Origin: Cladocopium goreaui
Taxonomy: Eukaryota; Sar; Dinophyceae; Suessiales; Symbiodiniaceae
NCBI GenBank assembly: GCA_947184155.2
Contig: CAMXCT020001791.1
Location: forward strand, 470,658 to 534,657
Length of the DNA: 64,000 nucleotides
Direction: 5' to 3'
The translations under genes and the position numbers were made by a program. Positions 1 through 13,821 of the stretch are shown piece by piece. Within the stretch, counting starts at the first letter, position 1, and every line of letters begins with the position of its first letter. The notes beneath the pieces were generated by a model. The model saw nothing but the letters and a program-made list of their open reading frames with translations, was not told the origin of the DNA and did not search any database.

Positions 1-1170
1 GATTTTCACGTGATTTTTTAAGCACGTCTCATGATGATTTAATAAAAGTGATTTGAACTTTCGAAAGTGAAGAAAAAATGTGATTTGATCAGTAAGATGG
101 TGTTTTTTGGGGGATATTGAAGGAGGCTTGACAATGTTTTTAATGTGGGATTTAAGTTGATGGATTGGTTTCAGGGGAAGTCTACAGGAAAAGTTGAGTT
201 TTACCTCTGAAATAGATATTTGTTCTGCTGATTTCCCCTAGAAAATAAGGGATGAATAGGATATGAATATATCATAAATACCTAGGCCCTCCAAATACCA
301 AAAAAAACATCGTAAAAGTACCAAACTTGTGGGGTAGGCGTCTAAAACCGACCCAAAAAAAAAAATGGGCCATAAAGGTTAGCCATGGTTAACCCAAATA
401 GAAACCAACAACTAGCTATCATAAATCAACCATAAATCCCATGACATCCCCCATTTTTCTTGGAAAACGTCACATTTCCCATGGGAAAATAGGGGAGAGC
501 ACCTCGTAGGTTGCAATCAGCTAAGTTGTTTTAGAGCCAGTTTTCCTGGGCGAAAGCTGATGCAACATGTATAATTAAACAGATCTGTACATTTAAACAG
601 TTAAATATACACAAATCAACATGTGTATCTTGTTATGCTGTGTATAAGTGTGTATGTGTGTGTGTGTGCGTATGTGTGTATCTTAAAGTATCTGGGTAAA
701 TTATAATATTTCACTAACCTGAATTAAGGCCATTTGGGGATGATTTCCCTTATTAACCATGATTCCAGGCTTCGGTCGCAGTGAGGTCGTTATAATTTAC
801 CCAGATGAATGTATAAACCAACTAAATCCCGGCAGGGTGGCACGCCCTCCTCCACTCTCTGCAAATAGCTCCGAAGGCTCTGCAACTCTGACAACTCCGC
901 CGTTCTCCGCCTCAGCGAGCTGAAATGGTCGACGACCATTGGGGATGATGATAGTGGCCCCTGACAATTCCCATCATTCCAGTGAGGTCGCGACGTGAGG
1001 GTTGTGGATAAATGATGCACAATGGATTAGATTTTTTTCCAGCCCTTTACCCTCATTTAACATAGCCATGGAAAATGGCCAATTTATAGATCATTCTCCC
1101 ATTAAAACCTCCATTTATAAGGGATTTTCCATATGTTAAATAACCAGATGGTACATCCCTTTATTACGAT
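1..1170. other. Sequence downstream of the glycosyltransferase gene
   Basis: AT-rich sequence with a TG microsatellite near 645-685 and one family-2 inverted-repeat element (690-806). A GC-rich patch at 830-925 is open in two minus frames (one reads ELQSLRSYLQRVEEGVPP) and could be an exon of the next gene or a continuation. No recognisable gene. Confidence 0.4.
690..806. mobile_element. Family-2 inverted-repeat element, copy 1
   Basis: Begins ATCTGGGTAAATTATAATA and ends TTATAATTTACCCAGAT. Shares internal TTAACCTGAATTAAG-like and CAGTGAGGTCG blocks with the copy at 6397. Confidence 0.75.
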
Positions 1171-1311
1171 TCAGCATCGATGCCTCACCACCCTTTTTTT
1201 GCGCCTCAACTCCCACCAGATGCAAAGGAAGGGCAGGACCAGCGCCACGGCCGCGCCAGCGCCGAGCGCCATGGCGGAGAGGCAAAATTTGGCGCCAGCG
1301 AATTTTGCAGA
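1171..1311 (-). CDS. Last exon: C-terminal transmembrane segment and basic tail
   Basis: This exon joins in phase 0 to the exon at 2154-2059 (acceptor GCTGAAG). It encodes a 46-residue tail: a hydrophobic span [20 protein letters not shown], then ELRRKKR and a short tail ending at TGA (1171-1173). A signal peptide at the other end of the model and a basic stop-transfer here together give type I topology with a short cytosolic tail. A donor at AGG-GTGGTG inside the exon could instead extend the protein towards 0.8 kb, where another GC-rich patch (830-925) is seen. Confidence 0.55.
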   Translation of the reverse strand, partial: SAKFAGAKFCLSAMALGAGAAVALVLPFLCIWWELRRKKRVVRHRC

Positions 1312-4300
1312 CTTCAGCTAGCGAATTGAAGAATAGTTGTTCAAATGTGAACAATCTAAAGAAATCTCTGAAGTATTCAATTGTTTAGATGTGAAGAATC
1401 AGAAGTTGATCTCCACTGAGAATTATTGATGGAATCTACATGTGGTCTCCACATGGAATCTCCATCAGTTGGGACTGAACTCCCGGCCAAATCTCTGGAA
1501 ATCCATGGGTGAATGGTGGTCCGACTATGGGGCTTTAAAAAAAAATTAAAGGGAAACCATTTGGGATATTTGACAGCGAAATCATTTGGGTAGCATTCCC
1601 ATCCACCAGTGAGTTCAATTGTTTTCCCACTAGAATCACTAGCGAACTCCCATTTCTATTGGCTTTCAATTGTCAGCTTTGCTTACCGAAGCACGAAAAA
1701 CGAGTGACCCAGTACCCGTGGCAATGACCCTGTTGTTGCAGTATGTCAGTATGTCGATCTCTTTCCAAGAATTACCCTCTGCCAATCAAACATGGCATGC
1801 TGGAAAATTCCCCATCAATCATTTTCCCAGAAACCTCCATGGATGATCTTCCCATATGTTCATCTAGATGTTTCCATACTCTTCTGCTAAACTACAGTAG
1901 GAACTTTTAAGAGAACAGTTGTTCCATTTTTCCATGGATTACCATCTGGTAAACTGTCCCATAACTATGGAAAATCACCATTTTTAATGGGAAAATCCAC
2001 TATTTATAAATGGCCATTTTCAATAGCTTTTTGTATGTTTACCAGAGGGTACCATCACCTTCGCTCCCCGGATGTTTTCCGCCAGGGCGTCAAAGAGCGA
2101 CACGCCACTCTCGGTTCGAAGTTCCCGCAGTTGCGGGGAATTGGCGCGCCAGACCTGGCTCAAGGTCGACCCAGGAAACATCGCAACCATGTTTTTTACC
2201 CAAAAATATATAGATAAATAAGATCCTAAATAATACTTAAATAGTTTTCTATACATAATATATATATATACATATATATATACATACATACATACAGTAT
2301 ATCTTTGGGGGTTGCTACAACATACAGCGCGTGCATAGCAGAAACAAGTCCCTATTCATCCCTGGAAGAGCACCTCAGCACCAGCCCAGAAGTTGAGAAA
2401 TCCTCAGCACGGCTGATGTCATGAGTGTCGTGGCTCTGATGACCTCAAGGTTGCTGCATCTTGCTGTACAATGTGATACCCTCTGGTAATTTAACATATG
2501 GAAAGATCCACCATTTTCTAGCTGGGAAAATCCACTATTTCGACTGGGGCCATTTTCAATAGCTATTTTGACATAACCAGAGGGTAACCCAGTAAAATCG
2601 GTAAAAGATAAACCTCGAATATCAGGTTTAAGCAAAAACGGATCCACCGTCCCCAAATTGACCTGAACAATGGGTGAAGGTCAAACCATGAACCAAGAAA
2701 AATCGTTGATTCTTGCGTATTACTGGCATCAATCCCATAAATTGGTGGTTTTTTTCTCCCTGCTAGTGGCTTATTAGACCCAAACAACCAGGGTCATATC
2801 CGACATATCCAGGTAACCATGGCCCCAATGGGCTCACCAGATTCACCAAGAATCGATGCACCCAAGGCACCTGCGGAGAGATCGGAGGATTGCTTCGAAA
2901 AAAACGGGGCGCCCTATTTTAATCCACCCAACATCCCAGGGTTCATCATCAAATCATCATCGAAATCGATCAAAATCCCAGGGTTCATCATCTTCCATCA
3001 AGGACCCAAGATGACCCAAGTATCATCATCATGTTTCAACTACAATTGAAATTCTTGGGGTACACCGGTACACCGCACTTCTGGACCTGGTGACAAGCCC
3101 CTATCTTGCCGAAAAAACACACAAAAAACAACTTCGCTCTGGTAGCCGAGCATAGCTATGCAAACCGCGGCAAACAAATACCACGCAAGGTGACGCACAC
3201 CAGTTATAAGTTGGTGGACAAACCCCAGTTACTATAGTTATATCTACCATAAACCCACAGTTCACCAACTTATAAACCAACTGAGCTATCTGGGAGCCCC
3301 CTTAGCTATCAGCAAAATCAGCTATAAATGCATAGAAAACCAATTGTTTGTCTGTATAAATGAACTTAGCTATTATAAATCAACTATACCCTCTGGTAAA
3401 CCAACATAGCTATTGAAAATTGCCATTTATAGTTGATTTACCCATTGAAAATTGTGATTTTCCATAGTTTTTTGTATGTTTACCAGAGGGTAAATCCCAT
3501 GAGATCCCATAAATCTGTTTTTTGATCCCAGTAAAATACCATGAATCCACCAGATCTTCGTTGCCTCGTGGAACATCACTGGCAAATGCACTGCCTTGAT
3601 GCGATCATCACATCCAACACCTGGGATGGCGAATCTGACGATACGCAGCAGGATCCTAATGGGATATATACTGATAATGGGAATTTCTCAACGAGTGTAT
3701 ATATATATAATTATATATATATAACTTGCATATGTATATGTATATACATATAATATATATATGTGTGTGATTATGTGTGTGTGTATAGCAAATCAAGTTT
3801 CATAGCAATATATTGCAGTTTACTGTAATATATGTGACATCTTGGGGTTTGTCCGAACTATTTAGTGGATACCGCAGACAATGATCAACCACTGGATTTT
3901 TGGATTGTGGGTATGTTAGAGATTGTTGATTCGGGACCGCACGTGGAAAAATGGAAAGTGGCAGCCAAAGCAACAAAGTGAATGAACAAGCAATAATTTA
4001 TAATAATTTCATTCCTCTCCAATCTCCGCCTGTCACTTGTTACTTCATGTTATTTCCATATACATCACCACGAACTAAGCACACCCATGGCGGGTGGCCA
4101 TCTCTGTTATTTAGAGGATCAATCATTCTGAGCCTAAGCCATAGTCCAACAGGTTCCTATTCCCAATTGAAATAATGGTTTGTGGCTTGGATTTCAATTA
4201 AATTACGTCAAAATTTATATATATATATATATATGTACGTAAATATACGTGTATATACATATATATATATACATATGAATATGAATATGAATATGAATAT

Positions 4301-7300
4301 GAATATAGATGTATATACCACAATATAATAACCATGATCCTTTCCAGCCGAAAGCCACCTCATATATACTCATGGACCTATGGATATTCCTGCGGCATCT
4401 CCAATCATAGCTGGTTGTATTCCCTTGTTTCATGCTTCAAAAGCCTCGTCATATCATATGTTGTTGAAACCACCATGAAATATCACCAGTATGTGGTTTT
4501 ATCATGTTTTATCACCTGTCACCAGTATGGTTGTAGATATTGCTTGTTTGTGCATACTGGTTTATCAGTTGTGTCACCAGTATGGTACCTCCCCCCAATA
4601 TCAATCTAGGGTGTTATCAGCTTCAAGATACCCAACACATGATGACCAAATATGATACCTAACATCTTCTTAACATCTTCACCACCATCCATCACCAGTA
4701 GATCAACTCCACCATACTCGGCCCCTAGGCCCCTAGGCCGGTGCTTCCAAGCCACGCTGCCGAAACTCATCCAGGATGCGCGTGCCGTCCGCGTTGGTCA
4801 CGCGGAAGTGCTTCCGCAGCACGTCGTTCGGGCCCCTGGGCAGCCGCTGCCGCTGGGAGCTACTTCCAGAAAATGAGGTGGTTCAGGACATCAGGAGTTG
4901 CTGTATGTTGCTGTGATTTTACGTAACTTGGCCAAGATTGGCCAAGTCAAATACATTTAAGTTGAAGGATGTTTGCATCACCATGTTTTTCTTCATTCGA
5001 CATGTCGATGGCTCAAACTTGGGTACCAAAGCGGCTCGCAAATTTGGTCATTTTGAACGACAGCGATGTTTCGCAGGCAACGTCATGTTAACTAACAATG
5101 TAAACGGGTAGACAACCTTTTTCCTCGATTTGCAGAATCCTTGGCCCCAATTTCCCTGAAACTACACATACTTCACCCGAGTAAATTTGGGGTGTGGATG
5201 ACGTGGAACCAAGAAAAACCAAGGAACAGATACCACAGGATCCCGTCAAATCCCTTGAACTTCCCCTGTTCCCCGTGTTCTCCCAGGTTTTTCCCCTGCA
5301 AAAGTCTGCAGCTATGGCTGCCATGGCTGAGGCACGAGGGCTCCGCCAAAGGAAAGTTCATCTGTTCCTGAGGGGTCTGGGGAACGAACCTCTGGGCCTC
5401 TGGATTCAATGGAACATCAATGGTATAGAAAATGGAAAAAATGAATTATAAATCAAGGCTACTATATGGTACCATATGGAATTATATGCTATTATATGGT
5501 ACATTTATTATAAATCAATATAAAAGTTTATATAAATCATCTGGAATTATATGGTATTATATGCTATTATATGGTATTTTAGTATGTTTTAGTAATCCTG
5601 GAGGTCTCTGTTCCCAGTAACGTGGTTTCCCCTAAAGGGTGCTGGCTGCTGGACTTGGCAGAATCCTTGGCCCGGATCGGGCCCCAGTGAACTGCTTGGT
5701 GGTTTTAACCATCTTGAAACATATTGGTCAATGGAAAGGATGACATCCCATATATCATGGAACATATAAAATGATTGAAACCACCAACCAGTTATAGTAC
5801 TGATATTGAAGTAAGTTAATCTGTATATAGTATTAGCATATGTACGTGTATAACATGGGAATTAATATGTTAACTCAATCTATAACATGGATATTGAAAA
5901 AATATAGTACATTATAGTACTACAGTTTAAATGTTTGCCAAATATGATCGCGTATGTGTTACAGTAGAGAAACACCTGTCACCTAAGCATAGGTGACTAT
6001 ACATCATGTGGATATATATATATACATAGATAATTATATATGTGTACGTGACGTGTGTGTGTGTGTGTGCACGCACGGTGTAAGATTTCAATACCAACAC
6101 CGTGTTGTCTTTGGATTTTTTTACTGTATAACCCAATGAAAAGAAGGCTCGCCTTTAAGCCTTCAATTCTTGAGAGGCCGGACTCTGCCCATGTCCGGCC
6201 ACCAAGCTACCCTGCACAGGCCCGATCCCGTTCAATTGTCAACTAAGATCAACTACGGGATTGACTGGATGATTTGGGGCTACCCCCACATGAATTAGGA
6301 AACCCCTGTGTGGATGTCAACCATCAAGAATTGGGACATTTATTCATAGTCAGCAAACACACGTGTATATATATATATGTGTGTGTGTATATTTATATCT
6401 GGGTAAATTATAATATTTCATTAACCTGAATTAAGTTCATTATTCCCAGTGAGGTCGCAGTGAGGTCGCTATAATTTACCCAGATATATGTGGCCAGGAT
6501 GGGGGTAGTGCCCGGCGAAGTGGATTTGAACTGCGCAGGGCCACTATGTCGGTGACATAGCTGACGCTGACGAGACTTGTTTCCAAAACACAAAATCCTA
6601 AACCCTAAAACCTAAATCTGACATGGAACCCTAAGTTAGCCTTGAAAGTAAGGTCTTCCTAAAAGCGAGGGAAAAAAAAACGTGAAAAAAAAACAAATGG
6701 AAGCCATTGGAAGCCTAAAGCTTAGAGAATTGGAAAAATGTTAGACATTAACCTGCGGGCCATGAATCCATATCCAGGGCTGCTCGGATGTAGCTGGCCA
6801 AGTCTTCCAAGTAGCTGGGGCACTTCACATGCAACGTCGTAAAGTCCTACAAGCAGTGCCACGGGTCGGTTTCGATGGGGTTTAACCATGTTTAACCACT
6901 CAAAATAGGATTTAAACAGCAAGAATTTGGATGTATAGTTGATTGATGATGTATAGTTGATTGATGATGGCATATGATAGCTAAGTTGGTTTATCACTCC
7001 CAGAACTGCTAGGTTTATGGTAGATATATCGAGCTACTTAAAGGGAGTTATAAACCAACTTATTGTGGGGTCACCACCTTTGTACGCCGCGTTTTTTGGA
7101 TCGATTGGTGGGAACATGGTATGAAAAGTGGGTCAAGATTGCAAACTGCCCTCCGGTAAACTAAGAATATGGAAAAACATAGTTTACCAAGGAAAATGAT
7201 CAAACTACCGATTACCCATGCATACCCAACATTTGCTGGAGGGTATCTTCTTTAGACTTGCTTGATGAATTCTGAGCAGAATGCAAATGGAAGACAAGAA

Positions 7301-10300
7301 TGCTAGGAATTGCCGGTTTCATCCATTTCCACCAAGAGAAGCATCATTTTTCAAGACCCATGTCCTTGCATGTTTCCTCGTGTGTCTCTAGTTCATGTCC
7401 ATTTCAAGGCGTGTCCTTTAAAAAAAAAAACGTTTTGTCGTGCAAAAAGAAAACGTGGTGCAGCTGCACGGCCCTATCATGCTCCCGTGGTTTTCAGCGG
7501 TCCGACAGGCCAGGAAACACGGAATTACCTCAGCAATCGGCATGAAATCTGAGGCTGTGCGTGCCGATGTCGTGCATGAAAAAACCCATCAAAACAGTGG
7601 TTTTTCAGTGCACAAGTGGGAAGTGGGACATAGGAAATGACCAGAAAGTTTGTATTTATATAAGGTTACACTATATTACCATCTGGTTATTTAACATAGC
7701 CATGGAAAATCACCATTTTTAATAGGTAAACCATCTATAAATGGGCCATTTTCCATGGCTATGTTAAATAACCAGAGGGTATATATATATATATAGTATA
7801 TTCTCAATAAGTATGATGAAGTTTGTCTTAAGTCCGAACGGGCCCACATTGGCCATGTGTTGGAGTAAACCCAGTCAAGCCGAGTTTTCCTTCAATTCTT
7901 AGTGTCATTTCTGGTGGGAATCCCAGAAAGGTTGGTTCAAAATAAGCTACCGCATTCCACTGCTTCTTATTATCACGTTCCCATTCTGGGAAATTTCCAT
8001 TGATGGTTGGAAAAAATAGGTGCAATTTTCAGACATCCCAAAATAGTTACCGTGGTTTCCCATGGTTTCCCATGGTTTCCCATGGTTTCCCATGGTTTCC
8101 CATGTCCCCTGAACGCTGCTCGCTGTGGCCTTATGGCTCCAAGGCGCTCCACACGGGATCCGCGGGCATACGCCAAAGGGTTTCGGAGGAGGCCCAAAGG
8201 CTTCCAGTGCCGGTGGATGGAAGCCATACAGCCCAGGGCATGTAGGTCCAGTGATGGGGAATCTGATGATAGATCCAACCTGACTTCGCCAAAGGATGCC
8301 AGATGCCAGCCAGATTAGTTTAGGAGAAGAGGGCAGTTTAACCGATAGGTTAATGTTGATGATTGATGATGTGGGAACATTCTGGAATAAGTATAATATA
8401 AGTATTAGGTATTCCCTAGGTCTTTTAATCGATGAGGAATCCATCGACATAGAGGGCCTCCCTTTGCACGATAGGCTTGGCCTTGCTATGGCCACATCGT
8501 GGGGATCATGAGGGGCATGGCAATTTGGTGCCAGTTAAATAGATGTGAAAGTGTGATGTGCTGCGCGTATTGTTCTGCAAAGACAAGAAAACAGTGTTGA
8601 CACCTAGAGACGAAATGCAACAAAAAACTAATTATATATATGTGTGTGTGTGCGCGATATATTATATTATTATTTTATCATATCATATCATATGATATTG
8701 TATTAAATCATATTTTATTCTGTACTAAACATATCATACTATATTATATTATATTATGCTATATTGTGTTGTATTGTATCACATTAAATTACACTACACC
8801 ATAATATATTATGTTCTATTCTATTCTGTTATATTGTATATCATATAATGACATGTTACATCGTATTATATAATATTATATATTATATTATGTTGTATGA
8901 TATTATGTTGTATGATGATATATTGTATAATACTATTGTATTATATGTTTTGCAATTTATTATATATAATGAATATATTATGAAACGGTTTAAAGGGATG
9001 GAGGACCCCTGCGGATTTTGTAGGATGGGCCCATCTACATTATCAATTCTGGAAAAACAACCCACAAAGCTTCGTTAAACCCTGCCTTTTGAGGAAGCCG
9101 CAGGCACGCTGTTTGGGAGGCCGCAGGCACGCAAGAAGAACATGTTTCATCATAGATTTCCCAGAAACATCCCTTTTTGCAGTGTTTCACCACACTTGAA
9201 GCACCAAAAGCAAACCATTCAAAGTCCAAAAAGACGGGGAAGTTCATGGGTTTTCCCTTAAAATCCCCGAATTTCCCATGGAAATATTGGAAATCATCAC
9301 CATCTTCCCCAGTCAAAAAGGGCAAAATTTTGATGCTTGGCTTTCATACCACCAATATCCACCAATCAAAAGGCCGACCACCTCCCTGCCGGAGCAGCTG
9401 TTCGGACCCTTGCTCAACAGGTAGACCACGCCAAAGCCTTCTCCGAGTCCACAGAATTTGCCGCCCATCTCAGCATAGCCTGCTGGCTGTGTGCTGAGAA
9501 AATGTTCTCCACACCTTTTGATGGGCGAAACCAAGAGATTCTAACAGATCCCATTACAATCCAAAAGGAATTATATGGCATAGTATATTTCCAAAAAAAA
9601 ATACTTTGCTTCGAGTGATCCCCACCATGACATTTATACATTTTCTTACTGGCAAATCTTCTGACATTCTATCTGACATATCTTCTGACATTCTATTTGG
9701 CATTCTATCTGGCATATCTTCTGGCATATGATCTGGCATATCTTCTGGCATATTTTCTGGCATTCTATTTTCTGGCAAATCTTCTGGCATTTCTATCTGG
9801 CAATCTTCTGGCACTCTATCTGACATATCTTCTGGCATTCAATCTGGCATTCTATCTGGCCTATCTTCTGGCATCTATCTGACATAATCTTCTGGCATTC
9901 AATCTGGCATATCTTATCTTCTGGCATATATTCTGACATATGGCATTCTATTCTCTTCTGGGCATATCTATCTTCTGGCATATCATATCTTCTGGCATCT
10001 ATCTGGAATATCTTCTGGCCTATATCTTCTGGCATTCTATCTGGCATTCATCTGGCATTCTTCTGGCATATCTTCTGGCATTCTATCTGGCATATCTTCT
10101 GGCATATATTCTGGCATATCTTCTGGCATTCTATCTGGCATTCTATTTGGCATTCTATCTGGCATATCTTCTGGCATATCTTCTGACATTCTGACATTCT
10201 TTCTGACATTCATTTCTGTCCCATATCTTCTGACATGACCTTTGTCCCATATCTTCCTACATGAGGTCCGGCAGGGAACACTTGGCGTGGATACTCGCGG

Positions 10301-13300
10301 TTGAGGTCCGGCAGGGAACACTGGGCGTGGATGGTCGTGGTTGAGGTCCGGCAGGAACACTGGGCGGGGATGATCACTGGGCGGGGATGGTCGTGGTTGA
10401 GGTCCGGCAGGGAACACTGGGCGTGGATGGTCGTGGTTGAGGTCCGACAGCGAACACTGTGGATCGCGAGTCGCAGTTGAGCAGGAGGACGAGGAGGACA
10501 ACGAGACGAGGAGGACAACGAGAGGAGGAGGACAACGAGAGGAGGAGGACGACGAGAGGAGGAGGAGAGGAGGAGGAGGAGGAGCAGGCAACTTAGATAA
10601 AATCTAACAACCCTCACCTGGCAGGTGGGGAACTACAAGAAAATTGGATGAGTATGTCATTCATATTAAAAAGGCCATCATTCAATGTATGGGGGAAAGG
10701 GATTGCACTTGCACATTATATAACGGGGAGTTGTATGTGCCAAGTAGATCCAAGTAGTACTTATTCGGAAATCCGATGTATATAACCAGGTACGCCGAGC
10801 ATGGTTGTGGATTACCTTACTGAGTGGGATGCACATCCAATCAGAGGTGATACGCTCATTGCCCGCATAGGCACTGGATTACACACGGCGTTGTTATATT
10901 CTCAGGAAAGACATACCCCAAACCTTTGAACAATGTTCAAGCTGCCAGCTGAAGCTGGTTTCTCTGAAAAAACAGCACCCATGGTAAGCCCATGGGAATT
11001 CAAAACTCGCCCATTACATTGCCATTTACAAGTGGTGAATTCCCCATGTTCAGATGCACCTGCACCACGATGTAAGTCACCCATCCTTTTAAAGGACAAA
11101 ATATACAAAATCCACCAACCATATACCCCCGGCATCCGGAAATATGACTGATAAATCATGGTTCTTGGAATTCAAATATCCATGGTAATGATTGCGGTTG
11201 CTTTTGATTTAAAAAAACACCTTAAATCCAACTATATTAAAATCACCATTAAACATCATTAAACGCCCTTAGGACCCCAATAAACCCCAATAAATTGAAG
11301 GGATCTCTCTGAAATTCCATGGTTTTCTTCCTGGTGCTCCCTGGAGGATCATCCCACTCCTCGTGGTTCATACTCCTCGTGATCGAGAGGGTCCCGTGGA
11401 TTCTCTCATTTATGGCAACATTAACTCCACAAACACCACTTACCCTCTGGTTATGACTAACATAGCCATGGTATAGATGACCCATAGAAATAGATGGTTT
11501 ACCTGAGTTTACCCGTTCTTAATAGCATGGTGGATCTTTCCATGGCTATGTTAATCATAACAGATGTCATAACCAGAGGGTACGGGGAAGCATGGGATGA
11601 TCCTCCAAGGATTCATGATCCCATGATCCCAGGATTCTCCCATCGTCCCATTATGAAAATGTCAACCCTGGATGAATTTCAACCCCTAGCCGGGCTGATT
11701 CATTGGGAGGCTACCATATATTTAAGTATCAGAGAATGACTATTGGAGGAGTACCCCCTAATTACCCTCTGGTAATTTAACGTAGCTATTGGAAATGACC
11801 ATTAATAGTGGATTTTCCCATTAAAAATGGTGATTTTCAATAGCTATGTTAAATTACCAGAGGGTAAACCATGGTTTAGTCTCATCCGGGGTTGACACTA
11901 CCGCGGTGAGTTCGGGCCCCCAGGGCCACCTTTGTGCACTGCGTCGGTGATTAGCTTGGCCCAGGCCGCACCCTTGGCCCGCAACCGCTTCAGCGAGAAG
12001 ATCTGCATGGGCAGAGCTAGCACCTGCCGCAGCCAGGTGCGGACCCCTGGATTTTGTGGCAAAAAAAGGTGGGAAAACCATGGGAAAAGCAAAAAAAAAA
12101 ACGTGGAAAAAACACCTGCTCTAGATTCTTGATTTTCTAGCATCCCAAATTTAGATCGTGTCCTTGGGAAAATCCAACCATTTAATTAATTATCTAGAAC
12201 CGATTATTTAGTAAAGATTATGAATCAAAGTTCCTTGTACCAGTAACTATGCCTACGGCCCCTAGGTGAACATTGAAATGGGCTCATCCCACACCTGTGA
12301 TTGCCGCCGGAGAAAAAAAAAAACAATCTTTGAAGAGCGCCTCATAGCTGACATAGTACCTCTGCTCGGATATGCTTTTTGCCATAAAATCAGCCGGCCC
12401 TAGCCATCCTACTTGCTTGCCATACAGATTGGCTGCATTTCCGATTCTATGTGATACTGTACTTACTTCGTATATGCTGCCTATATCTGCCTATACGGCC
12501 CAAAACACCTGCTATGTACTTCTGCCAGCCACATACCAGCTCAGCATCCTACCATCCTCACCTGATCATCTGCCACTGCGAGGAAGTCGTCCTACATCAC
12601 AAGGGCAACGGGGTGGGTAATCTTCAGCCCGATGGCCCCGGTGTTTCCGCTCGAGCTATGCGCAATCAATGGGGGAAAAACAGACATGTGTGGAAGTCTT
12701 TACCCTCTGGTAAACTAACATAGCTATTGAAAATGGCCATTAATAGTGGATTTTCCCACTAAAAATTGTGATTTTCCATAGCTATGTTAAATTACCAGAG
12801 GGTAATCAACTGGAAATATTCATCTTCCCTGGCCCCCATAGCTCCCAAAAATGTCTCTGATGATTTTGAATATAAAAAAAATCAACATCATCAATCATCA
12901 CAAATCACCAATCACGATGAATCGTCAATCACCATTGCCATAAATCATCACAAATTATCAACTGTCAATCATCACCAATCATCATCCTCCAAATCATAAA
13001 TTCACGGTAAATCATCCTATATAATTCACCCTAAACTACCGTAATTCAATCACCCAAAAATCACCCAAAAATCGCCATAAATCATCCGATTAATCATCCG
13101 ATTAATAATCCTACAGAATCCTACATCGCCATCATCCTAGATCTCAAACAGCGTCAAAAAATATGAAAGTCAATGGGAAGGATGACATCCCATATTATGG
13201 AAAATAAAAAATGTTTGAAACCACCAACCAGTATATGTTGATTTACCCATTAAAAACTGGATGATCCCCCCTCCCCTCATCCCAAAAAAAGTCCTCGTCC

Positions 13301-13790
13301 AAGTGCTCCAGATGCTCTGCCAGTTCCGCTGGGTCGGCCAGGAAAACGTAGTCTCCTGCGGATGGGATCATCGGATCTGCTACCATGCCATTGAAATATA
13401 TAGGAGATAGATGGATATAGATTAATATAGTAGTTATATATAGTTATAATATATATAGCATAGATTAATATAGTAGTTATAGTTATAGTATAGCAGTATA
13501 GCATAGATAAATTATATAATATAGTATAGCACATCCCAAAAGATAGAAAAATCAAGTCTCGATTCATGATAGTGATAGTGATTGATTAAACTTTTAGATG
13601 TTCTTTGGGGGATGACTATAGGTTGGTCCTGCAAATCTTCCCATGCAATTCTGGGAACTGGGAAATTAACATTATCAAACCATATTCAACCATAAGAATC
13701 CTGAAAAACAAACGTAATGTTAAATACCCAGATTCTGGACCTCAAAATGAATGGACCAAATACTAAACCACTGGGTCCACCGCGGTAATT

Positions 13791-13821
<31 letters not shown>

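Noticed and set aside
2375..2656. 93-codon minus ORF
   Set aside because: Its middle is a family-1 inverted-repeat element, so the frame is not a genuine exon.
5173..5451. Exon candidate around 5.3 kb (open on both strands)
   Set aside because: Neither strand gives splice sites that fit flanking exons; left unassigned.
8000..8318. Plus-strand ORFs rich in [10 protein letters not shown]
   Set aside because: Driven by the 10-bp repeat at 8050-8100.
9554..10617. Long minus-strand ORFs reading [12 protein letters not shown] and proline/serine-rich runs
   Set aside because: They are translations of the tandem arrays; several frames are open at once and unit length changes break them.
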